A DNA stretch of 62,000 nt, taken from the NCBI GenBank assembly GCA_002633005.1, contig NMRA01000767.1:1866-63865 (forward strand), in the 5' to 3' direction. Position 1 is the first letter of the stretch; each line of letters starts with the position of its first letter. Below the pieces are notes generated by a model that worked only from the letters and a program-made list of their open reading frames with translations, ran no database searches and was not told the origin of the DNA. Both the position numbers and the translations under genes were made by a program. The DNA comes from Phoronis australis (lineage: Eukaryota; Phoronida; Phoronidae). Below, one piece after another: positions 1 through 11,000 of this stretch.

Positions 1-300
1 CGGAAAGCGATGCAAAGGTACTCCCAAAGCGCGCGTGAGCCGATAATTAGTACATTCCGGTACGCAGCAACAGTGTGGCATATTGACTGACTAGTAAATG
101 AAAGCAAACGACGACGGAACTTAACACAACCGAGGTAGAACAATGACTGACTCGGCAGCTCTCACAGTCAGACTATATGAAAAGAAATTGGCGCGAAATG
201 CTTGCCTCCTAAAACGTCACTTCCGCAGTAGCGGACGAGTAATTAATAAAATTACGAAAAGATGTAATTAAGTGGAAAATATGTCTAGGATAACCAACCA
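1..300. promoter_or_regulatory. CpG-containing promoter-like segment at the left edge
   Basis: The segment has an E2F-like TTGGCGCGAAA at 188-198, a CRE half-site ACGTCA at 214-219 and an ETS-like ACTTCCG at 219-225, with more CG dinucleotides than the DNA to its right. This suggests the promoter of a gene outside the window. No exon was recognised. Confidence 0.25.
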
Positions 301-3180
301 ACCTTATTTTAGCTCAAAATGACATGGAAAAAGGTTGCCTTCGCCTTTAAAGCTTGTTGCTACGGATGGTGTAGCCAGCGCCACACTCAGGGCCCAAACA
401 CAAGTATCAACTCTTGCACACAGATCACATGCAACTAGTAATTTGTTGTGTGTGGCAACATTTATGGTTAACTTTATTAGTGGACGTTTGATATAGCTCA
501 CTGCTTAGCTATGCAGGACTAGACTGCAGATGTTAATAATGAAATATATCTGTTAGTGGATTTAATGTTCAGTATCGGAATACGTGTTTAATTTGGAGGT
601 GCAGCTCTGTCTATTGGTGATTAGAACTGACTATTGTGCAATTGTGGGTGGTATCTCTGCCGTAGTTGTTGATGTACGACTTGTTATTGTGCTGTATCTA
701 TAGTAACCATTCTTGCCATGTACAGGCACGACTCTTTATTATTAAAGATGTGTTGTCCTGAAAGCCAGCAACTGTTCAGTTAGTCCTTTCAAGAATTGCG
801 CAATAACATCGATCTTTTCAACTTTGGATAATAAACCATTTCAGAAATTTGAGAGTCGTTTTCTTTATGAAGTTTTGTGTACTGTTCACTATAATTCCCA
901 AACCATGTAAACTCCTGGACGTAGGTTGACACTACTGACTACCGTAACCGGGGAAATCAACAACAAAATGATCTTCAAAGAATTTATTCTCACTGAACTG
1001 TTGTTGTTTTGAAAACAAAAATTTCGAATTCAGACTAGTCATTATTCATTAAAACAACTTAATGAAACGTAAGAATACTGAAATAATGCACATTATTTCT
1101 CAAACTTTCATGTTCGTTGCAAAAAAAAACTCGAATGCTTCATACTTTCATATTGGTAGCACAAAACTGGGGAATAATTCACCATTTGAAAATCATGGTT
1201 AGGTGATGCATGCTAGTAAATGTTAAAACAAACATTAAAGAAGCTGACATCAAACTGAGACTTATGGTGGACACAAAATCATTTTCGTTTCCCCTTTCTC
1301 TACAAAAACTCTAAATAACCTTTATTGGTTCACTTTATTCACTGTCCTATTTGGCAGAAGTACAATTCTTGCACTTTTACCAAGACAATACTGAACTAAC
1401 ACAGCACTGCAACAGTGAAATTGTGATCAGCTGCAAAAGACTCGTTTACCTCTACTAAAGATCACCCACACAGCAGTGTTCAGATTGAACTGAACCTCAA
1501 ATCAGCAATTCGAGATTCCTACAGGTCAGAATGTGAAAGGCAATGCATTGCCCTCACTGAACTTCCAACTACCACCAACTCGAGAAGTTGCAGAAAAAAG
1601 ACTTGAGGCCCAAATGTTTATTTAACAATTTGACAATATAAAAACAAGATGTAGGTACTTGAAACAGTGGATATTTCAGTTAGGATGGACTTCAGCCATT
1701 CTATGATGGTTTTAGTTTTTAGAAATTTTATACGTTTTAGAAACCCAAGTAGCCTTGTAGTTGGCGGTGGTTGGAACCATACAATAATAAGACCACATTG
1801 GAAAGTTTCACACTAGTTACCTTGTTTATGTATACTGGGTTATGAGAGTTAAAGAGAAACCGAAGCACTGCTTGATGCAAGAAACACTTGCTTCGAAACA
1901 TGCATCTTTAACATTATCCTAAACTCCAGAAACAGAAAGTTTCCAATGTACGCCATTGAGAAAGAAAATTCAGATATGCAAATTACCTATAGGCCTATTG
2001 TGGTTTGGCTCGCACAAAACTATCAACTAACTGGATGCGAACTTTTCTGTCGCATTATCTACTTGAGGTCACCAAAACATATCAGGTCAGAATAATTGGC
2101 ACATCTATTTTCTGATAAATCGTTAAAAATAAAATGTGGATCTTGTGAATTAATGTTCAAAGTTAATTCATAAGAAACACAGAACAGTAACTTATAAATA
2201 CACATGAACATTCTAAAAACATAGATATGTATCTATAAAAAAGGCCCGCAGCACTAAAACATGCTTCAAGAAAGTAGCTAGACAACTATGGATGTTATGG
2301 GGGGAGGGGTATTTTGCTTGTTTTAGTGTTGCAGGCTACAATTTGTACCAGAGAATAGCAGTTCATGTTACAACATATTGAGCTAGTGAACACTGCCACC
2401 TTGAAGACTGCACACATACTTCATAATACTGCTGACTGAAGCTCAACTATGACTCGCAAACCAGGATGATATACCCGAGTGATAACAGAGAGAAGTTCAC
2501 ACGATTAACATGCACTAGGGACCCAGACTGCCACGAAGATTTATTTTAGGTCAGTCCACATGACATTCACACCACGTTACAACAGGTTTGGCTTACACGA
2601 GCTCTTTTGTAACGTTTCTTTCCAAAAGTCCCCAGTCAGCTCAGTAATAGTCGCACCTAGTTACAATGAACCTCCCATAACTTATCAAAGACGTTCATTG
2701 TAACCACAGTAACTTTTAAAAGAAAATAAATACCATAGAATTGTTTACTCGCCATTTTTATATGTAAAGCTGTCTATTCGCATGCAGGAAATCACGTCGG
2801 TGCATCACGCACTATGCATAAATGATATGAAGCCGAGAAGTCTGCGCATGATCTATTTTTAGCTTCACATGAGCGATTCACTGAGACATCGAAATTGGAA
2901 CATCATAATCATGTGAACGTAGCATTCGTGTTCGTTAAAACAAAGCCTAGAATATGGTATTTTCCAGAATGGAACAACAGAGTTGGATGTAACAGCATTC
3001 AACCATATACAGTACACCAGTCAATCATATACAATGTGATTGTTACAGCAAACTTTCCATATAACAAACACCCTAGACAATTCCTCGCAGTGTCCTGGTG
3101 GTACAGTTCGACTACAAGCATAAAACAACTGGACCATTGAGCTGTATTGAGTCACATTGAAGTCTATCAATTGACTAATT
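301..3180. other. Intergenic, nothing recognised
   Basis: AT-rich sequence with frequent stops in all frames. I see no conserved protein segment, RNA gene or clear repeat. Confidence 0.5.
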
Positions 3181-3300
3181 TAAAGATTATGTAGGACCCT
3201 CAAAAAATTCCAAATCTGGCCAACTTAGGAACATCTTATCTCAGTTATTTTTTCCAAAAAGACATGGTCACATGACCCAATACATGGCAGATTGGTATCA
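3181..3300. repeat. Dispersed repeat, copy A (divergent)
   Basis: The sequence 'gtaggaccctcaaaaaat' followed by 'ccaaatctggccaact' and 'atctcagtta' matches copies near 10836, 11934 and 16780. This is an old dispersed family of about 170 bp. Confidence 0.5.
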
Positions 3301-3383
3301 AGTCTTTCTAGTTTCAGAAAGTTTACATCTTTACCGAGTTAAAATCTATAGTTTTGTAGATATTTGGCTAAATACAGCGAGAA

Positions 3384-3598
3384 GTTAACAAGGTCCTACC
3401 TAACCACACATTCAATACAGTGACAAGTTAACAAGGTCCTACCTAACCACACAATCAATACAGTGACAAGTTAACAAGGTCCTACATAACCACACAATCA
3501 ATACAGTGACAAGTTAACAAGGTCCTACATAACCACACAATCAATACAGCGAGAAGTTAACAAGGTCCTACATAACCACACATTCAATCAGAATAAAC
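3384..3598. repeat. 43-bp tandem repeat, 5 copies
   Basis: The unit begins gttaacaaggtcctacctaa and recurs at 3384, 3427, 3470, 3513 and 3556, exactly 43 bp apart. Copies alternate small variants (cctacc/cctaca, gcgaga/gtgaca). Confidence 0.95.
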
Positions 3599-3955
3599 TT
3601 AAAATAATAAGGAAAAGAATTCATTGACACATCCACATACTGAAAATGAAAATGAGATTAAGTTAAAGTTGTAAACTAAGGATGCAACACAATAGCCTAT
3701 AACACCCCACTTAACAGAAGAAAAATCACTGAACACTCCACTACAACCCTATTTCCAATAGTGACTTAAGGCATACTAACTACAAACATCTACAGCATCA
3801 GCAAACATGCGCCCTATAAAGTTCAAACTCATTTTATTCTCCACAAAAACCATTAATTGCATCTTGCTTTCTAAACTGATTACTTTGTGACCTAAAATTG
3901 TTGGTTGAGATGCAGTCTACATTTTACTGTAGAAGCACCACAGTGAACATGGCAC

Positions 3956-4105
3956 AAACAACAGGAGATGTAACGACAATGATCAAGTTCACAACATTGT
4001 GTGACGCATTATGCCTATGATCAAGTTCACTACATTGTGCTAGACGTTATGGCTGTGATCTGCCATGATAGTTCACAACATTGTGCGAGGCATTATGCAA
4101 CACTC
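3956..4105. repeat. Imperfect tandem repeat (ttcacaacattgtg)
   Basis: Three degenerate copies of a unit containing 'agttcacaacattgtg' followed by 'cattatgc' or similar. A short open frame here is a by-product of the repeat. Confidence 0.6.
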
Positions 4106-4321
4106 ATTATGCTTCAGTCATCTCCCTTCAGTTACATTGACACTACACTGAGTATCTTCTTGCTAAAACTCAACAATTTGCATTATCTTAAAATTAACAT
4201 ATTCAAACTTGAACCACCATCATTGGCAGCAAACAAAGTTTCATTCACTTCATAACATAGTTTTTGTCTGATTTCAAACAATAGAATTCAAGCCAATGCA
4301 ATCTACAACACAACTGTGATT

Positions 4322-4419
4322 CAGTCACACTTGCTGTTCTATTCACAGTGAATCCTCCCTCATTAGCAAACAGTCACACTTGCTGTTCTATTCACAGTGA
4401 ACCCTCCCTTATTAGCACA
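4322..4419. repeat. 49-bp direct duplication
   Basis: The sequence cagtcacacttgctgttcta starts at 4322 and again at 4371, with near identity across the 49-bp unit. Confidence 0.9.
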
Positions 4420-5459
4420 CAGTATAGCCGAAGAGTGAAATTCTAGTTTTTTAACTTTCTCCATAAAACTGAACATTAAGAGCCTTTAGTCAACTAGCGC
4501 CACCGTTTGTACAGTGAAGAAGTTACAAAACAACTTTTGGTAAATTTTTACTATTTGTAACAAAGAAATCTGGCTTTGAAAACTGGAAAATGATAATTGC
4601 GACAATTATTTTTGAATGAAACACAAGGATAATCACGACAACCATCATGGCTCCATTCCAAGAAACTGACTCAAGTTCATTTTTCTAGCATTTGTCTTAA
4701 CTTCCAAATTTTGAAACTTCCACATGCGTTAAGTTAGACAAAAATAAAGACGAATTTGCATACTCCTAACTATGCTACTATATAGCAGGAACTAAACAAC
4801 ATTGCTATTTGAACATCATCTACACTAAACTAAGTGTAGTTGTAATCATTGGCATCTTGTAAATGTGAAAACAAAAAATATGCAAATAGGTGACCTTTGC
4901 ACTTATGACCTTGGGGGCTCACAAAACACACAGCATGCAGTGTTATTCCACACCATGTCACGATACTTACTTACTAGAGACGGTTGAGTGACTTACAGCG
5001 ATCATTTTCCTACCCACACATTCTTAAAAACATTTGGTGATTTTCAACCTTCTTTATATTTACATTATCACTGCATGTTGAGTTTCTGACTGATTTGGCC
5101 AAGCAATCACAGAGATAAGGAATTAGCCTGCAAGTTCCACTTTAAGACAAAACTTAAGTCAAACTTTCTTTCTTGAAACAGACATATAAAATTTTTGTCT
5201 TAAAATTGACTGAAATTTAAGATTAGTCTTAGCAAAGTCAGTTTTCTTGGAATGGAACCCTGCTCTTTAAGTCCACAACAAAGAACAAAGTTTGTATGAG
5301 TTCCTTGCCTCCAACTAAACACAACTTACGGACATATGAGGAGGAACCAGAAGACACATACAACTCATTCTAATACATTCAATTTGAAAAACTTGAGAAA
5401 ACGGCAGGCAGTTTCTAGCCCATAACCAACATCAACTGTGTTTAGTTAAAAACCAATAA

Positions 5460-5465
5460 TTTATT
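5460..5465 (-). terminator. Candidate polyadenylation signal AATAAA
   Basis: The minus strand reads CAATAAATT here, the first canonical hexamer downstream of the DCP1 stop. Distance (2.5 kb) makes it plausible but unproven. Confidence 0.3.
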
Positions 5466-5814
5466 GAAAAAACCCAACCACGCTTATGTTTCATTGTACC
5501 CATAACTAGTGAAGCGAACATGAGCAAACTGATAAATGCACTGATGCCTGCCTGGCAGCCAAACACACGATGATTCGATAGTGGTGTAAATTCATTACAG
5601 GGTGATTTTACAGTGTTTTTTCCATTCAATGTAAGTAAAAAATATGTGACAGTGTAATCACGGTTAGTTTCTGGTCACCTAATAGTTGGTTCCACAATAT
5701 CTTCACCCAACCATAATGTTGAAAATACCACAGAATACCCTCTTGCTTATTTATAAGAGGAAATTCTGCAATATTTTAGTTTGATACCAATGATACTGAC
5801 ACCATAATCGCCCT

Positions 5815-5888
5815 GTATCCTAGTTGTGCTCAAAGCACTCTCAGACTTCTGTATCCAACTTGTGCTCAAGGCAACCTCAGACTTAGAA
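5815..5888. repeat. Short tandem duplication (about 37 bp)
   Basis: Two imperfect copies of 'tgtatcc..gttgtgctcaa' and 'ctcagactt' lie next to each other. Confidence 0.6.
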
Positions 5889-6880
5889 CACATTTGCCAA
5901 GGACGTTGAACTATATCCGACAGTCAATAAATTCTCATGAGAACATAAACAGCTAACACACTGAAGACTTCCCAGCTCACTATCTATGACTAGAGTTGAT
6001 ACAACAGAGCTACACATGGCACAACCTGACTACACTGCTGACATAGAATAACACAAATAAACAAAGTTAATGTACGGACATAATCTACAGGTATATTAAC
6101 TTTATGAAAGTTCCGCTCATTTTTTTCCATGCCCTACTTGTTGGTGATGAACTGACCAAACATTATTGAAACACAGTCAGTGAAGCATGAAGACAAAACG
6201 CTACAGAAAAATATTTGGATTGCTTGTTATAGCCCTGTTTAACAGTTTTAAACTCTTGACTTGCCTTGCAGAAGGTGATATACATGACAAATTCCCAGAA
6301 TAGAAATTATGATAATTAGTTATCGACGGCCTACTTTCACTAGAGAGTCTATAAGAGCTAAGAAGCCAACCTTTCAAGTAAAAGCATGCCCCTGATAGAT
6401 AATAATAATAATTATTTCAACAATATAATAGCACCACATATGAACATTCATTCCATTAAGTTCCCAGAAGTCAAGACAGAACAGCAACGCCATCTGGCAT
6501 GCTAATATATCACTAAGTCCAATAGTTATTGGGAGACTTTTACATAAACTATTGACAGAGTAGATAATAGGCCCAAGAGAAACTTGTAACCTTTCTGAGA
6601 GTTCAGTATGCTGCAACAGTGGCTATACTCTTGCCACGTGTGTATACACATAATGCTTCATGGCACACAGTGAAGCATGACGTGTGTGTGTACATAACGC
6701 TTCATGGCACACTGCGAAACAATTTGAATCACAATACTTACATAAGCAGAACAAGACAAAAGCAATCGGACAAAATACCATTTCTCTGTCATGACGACTA
6801 AATAATTTCTGTTGAAAACAAAAATGACTCCTAATGATTAGTATGGGAACAAAATTCCAAACACAGAATGGCATAACCAA

Positions 6881-6920
6881 CCTCTGACCTTTCCCATTAA
6901 CCTCTGACCTTTCCCATTAA
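6881..6920. repeat. 20-bp perfect direct repeat
   Basis: The 20-mer cctctgacctttcccattaa occurs twice in tandem. Confidence 0.95.
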
Positions 6921-7604
6921 TACTCTTTCATTCTAGTTCATGAGAGCGACTTTTGACAATGAATTCGGATTCCACTCAAACATAATGATGGGCAATTCCA
7001 GGACATTTGTTTTGACTACTTTTGACATGCACTGTTCATTGTTTACAGTAAGGATATATACAATATGTTGGCAGATACAATATACAATGTTTACAAACAT
7101 GGCCAAGTAACTTGGCAGCAACCCTTCTGACCTACAAAACTGGTTCAAACACAACAGTGCCACCTGTTGTCTGGCTTGACTACACCAAGCTCGTCAACGC
7201 AGACCACCTCTGTGTTCTATAAACTGGTTTTGCAGGCATGATAGATACAACAAACAGTGTTTACAAACACGACTCGTATTTACAACAAGCTGTACAGTAA
7301 GCACCACCGTAGTCTACTATAAGTGAAGCAAATAAGTTTGACGCAGCAGAGCCCTAACGTGAAGAGTTATACTTTGGAATGTTCGATTCAATCCAAGTCA
7401 AATCTGGCAACATAATCCCAACTACTGCATGCTCCGAACACAGCGACTTGACCATCATCAAATCTAAACTACTTCGTTTAGATCCAGAGCAAAATTAAAC
7501 GGTGCAACTCCTCATAAAATCTCACTTCCTATTGCAACATGGTGACTCAGATCAGTAGGTCCCAAGCACTGGGCTGAAGAGATGTATTTACACAAGCACC
7601 ACTT

Positions 7605-7805
7605 CCAAGCCTGGTGAATGCACTACGACTTCCACCTTCGGTGATGGCACTTGGACCTCTCAGTGGAGACATGCTCACACTAGGCAGAGATATGTCTGCG
7701 TAGAAACACTGTCTCCAAGCCTGGTGAATGCACTACGACTACCACCTTCAGTGATGGCACTCGGACCTTTCAGTGGAGACATGCTCACACTAGGCAGACA
7801 TGTAA
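7605..7805. repeat. 110-bp direct repeat in DCP1 3' flank
   Basis: The sequence ccaagcctggtgaatgcact starts at 7605 and 7715. The copies share about 85 bp with a few substitutions, including 'gtggagacatgctcacac' and 'taggcaga'. They lie 180-380 nt past the DCP1 stop, so they are probably in the 3' UTR. Confidence 0.85.
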
Positions 7806-7986
7806 ACTGCCTAAAATACACACCGTTGCTTGAAGCATGGCGTGGTTTATGAAATGATAACAAAGAAGTTTCAAATGACGTATTACTGAGCAGTGCTCCA
7901 CTTATGACTCCCAATATCTTGACTTTGCAGTGCTGCCCTCTATAGAGATATCACATGACGCTTGATACAGAGATGGGACAGAGATG

Positions 7987-8064
7987 TCAAGATTTCTTGC
8001 TGGTGAACTCAGTCAGGCTTTTAACGTAGGCTTCGTGCAGCATTGTCATGAAGTTACTGTCATT
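7987..8064 (-). CDS. DCP1: DCP1 coding exon 11 (terminal, stop codon)
   Basis: This exon encodes residues 425-449 (NDSNFMTMLHEAYVKSLTE then FTSKKS) and a TGA stop at 7989-7987. It continues the trimerisation helix (NDxxFxxxLHEAY in relatives). The acceptor is gtggttttcag. The 3' UTR must run to lower coordinates. The nearest minus-strand AATAAA I see is about 2.5 kb away. Confidence 0.95.
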   Translation of the reverse strand, partial: NDSNFMTMLHEAYVKSLTEFTSKKS

Positions 8065-11000
8065 CTGAAAACCACAGCACTGAGTACACATTGGCTTATC
8101 AAAATGTAAGGACTATGATAAAAAATCTCGATATTAACTTATTAGTAAATATGTAAAGCAACCTAAGAGCGATTTTACTATCAGTGGCTGCAAAGATTTT
8201 TTTTGTAGGTCTTTGAAATAAATGACAATTTGAACTAATACAATTATTCAAATATTATCCATTAACTTTGTCTATATCACCTGTACCAAAACTACGGTTT
8301 CTCTGCATTACAAAATAATAACCAGTCTTAAATTCCTGATACACAGCTGAACAGTTTAATCACTCCCAAAAACCGATTGCCTTGACTACCCAGGTAGCAT
8401 TGACTATACTTGTGTGACCTGGACAAACTGTGTTACCTTAATTAAGTAGACCAGTGCCTGCTGCATCTGGTCTTTCGTCAGCGGGTTAACACCAGCGAAG
8501 TCTCCACTTGCCGACTGTGCAGAGGCTACAACAAGGTATGAACATGGCTGAGATTCTTAGTAAGAACAAAGATTAGTGTCACCGCACACTCAAAGAAAAA
8601 ATTGCCCATTTGTTATTTATTTCCATTTGTGTTTTAAATAATATTTATTTTGTATTTACCAAAGAATGTTATCTAAAGTGCCACAGATTTGAGAGAATAA
8701 TTGTAAGCACAGTGTTACTTCAGACTAATTACTTCAGTTCCTTGGAATGCTAATGAAATTAAACGTCTTGTAGCACATGTGCAAGAACATGCAATGTTAC
8801 ATTAAGCAAAGTCTTTTTCTGTGTTGATTTGCTATAGTCACTAAAACAGCTTAGACTCTGAACGGATTCAGGTTGGATTAACTCTTCAGATTTGCTAGTC
8901 TGTTTCACTGTGCCTAGCCACAGGTATACACCACCTTTAGTTCAAGGTGGGCAAGAGGGGATGAAACTATTATTTACAGTTTTGTTCAGTCTATCTAAGC
9001 TTTAATTGTATATCATTACACTAGAGTTATAGGTTACATTCCTCAATTTGCATAAAAAGGCAGGCAAAAGCAAACAGCACAAGTTTTGCAATAGTTGCCG
9101 ATCTCCTCCTCACCTTGAGCTCCTAGCATCTGGCCAGGTATGTTAATCATCTGAGGGGTGTCATCTCTTGGAGGCTGGCTGGACAGGAAGGCCATTGGTG
9201 ACAACAGAACATCTTGGGGAAGCGACGCCGAGCGAACAGCCACCACTTTGCAAGAGGTCTACAAGGCAATCGGTTAGGTCACGGACTTGGTGTTACAATT
9301 TTAATTAATCATGCATTTGTTTGTTTGATAAATTAGACACGTAAATATAATGTTAACGACATCTTCAATAATCAGAATTTAAGTGGATTAGCTTCAAAAT
9401 AAGAAATTAACATAAGATTGTAGTACTATGTTCAAACAAGCTGCTCAATAAAGCATGGTAATCTGTCACTCAGAATCAATTTATTTCAACATCTTATAGC
9501 ACTCAGTAAGATTAAGCAAAAACATCATGAACCAGGCCTACATCACAACAAAAGTCTAAGCTCCACCATTCATCAGTTGGCATATATTACAATGTACCAA
9601 CTGCTACCCATGGCCGATATTATTTGGTGTCTACTAGCTATTTAGTAACAGTGAATCGGTAATTTTTTGGAGAACATTAAAAACTGCCTGGCAAAAATTA
9701 TGGCTCAGATGGGCTAACAAGCTGGAATACAGAACAGAAAATGCAGCTGAGAGCAAATAATTAGCGTCCCTCTATGAAATGGACTCACCGACCAGACATG
9801 AATGGACTCACTGACCAGACATGAAATGGACTCGCCGTCTAGACATGAAATGGTCTCACCGACCAGACATGAAATGGACTCACCGACCAGACATGAAATG
9901 GACTCATCGACCAGACATGAAATGCACTCACAGACCAGGCATGAAATGGACTCACTGACCAAACATGAAATGGACTCACCGACCAGACATGAAAGGCAGT
10001 TATAACAGTGATATTATGACAAGTTGCCAAGGTATATCAGACATGAAGTGTAGTTGTACCTGTTGCACTGTGACTGGCTGGCTAGGTATACCAGTGGCAG
10101 ACAGTTGGCGACTTAATACAGATGGATTGTGTTTAGAAGTAGTGACAGCTGCAGTGTCATTGGCACTGCTGGCAATGTTTAGATGTCTCTTAAGCTCAGC
10201 ATCTAGACTGGACGGTACAGTGTTGTGAGACTGCGGCTGCACATTAACTGATGCAGCTGGCTGTTGATTGCTGCTAACTTGACCCCTGTGTAACTTTTCA
10301 ATTTCCTCCAATGTGGTGCCAGGGATAGACTTGAGTTTCTGTAGAGATGGGTGTCCGTCAATGTTTGGCAGAATGGACTGGGACCTATAAAAGTGACAGA
10401 GATCGGAACATTACATTGATATCTAACTAACCAACAAGGAGCAAACGTCAGGTCCATGAAAATTATCTACTGGAAGATAATTACATGGCAAAAGAAAACC
10501 CTGTTGGTGATGAACACTGACAGACAGTGATACAACATATCATCTCAAGATACCACTACTGGCACCACACCCACCTTCAGAAGACATTTATCCAGCAGAC
10601 AATACACCCACTATCTACCCACATAATATCACAAACCCCCGTCCCGACATCACACCCACCATCCAACAACTTTTACTTCACTAAAACCACACGCCCCCTA
10701 GTGGAGATCTCAACGCAACGTTCACAAGCACTAGTTGCACAGATCGTCATGAGAGCTAAACACCTGACTAACCTGAGCAAGGAGGACCACTCAGTGATTG
10801 CGACAGATGCATGTCTGTCCCACAAGGATCTCCGTGCTTAAGTAAGGTAGTGTAAGACCCTAAAAATAGCCCAGCCCCATTTGGCTAAATTCGAAACATC
10901 ATATCTCAGAAATGGCTGCTCGAATTCATATAAAACTTCGGAATAATATTATTTATGCAATCTTCTCCAAAATGCAATAGGGAATTGTTTTAAAAATTCT

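Larger units (their letters stand above)
5432..7986 (-). other. Probable DCP1 3' UTR and flank
   Basis: No coding exon was recognised downstream of the DCP1 stop. I found no minus-strand AATAAA until 5465-5460, so either the 3' UTR is about 2.5 kb long or a variant signal is used. The stretch carries a 110-bp direct repeat (7605-7805), a 20-bp direct repeat (6881-6920) and smaller duplications near 6643-6712 and 7075-7265. Confidence 0.35.

Noticed and set aside
9714-10030. Overlapping open frames on both strands with repeated DSxTRHEM or SISCLV peptides
   Set aside because: They are produced by the 24-bp minisatellite period, with no splice or homology support.
10527-10841. 104-codon plus-strand open frame ending HLTNLSKEDHSVIATDACL
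   Set aside because: It is the antisense of the decayed DCP1 exon 7 copy. A similar antisense string occurs opposite the real exon.
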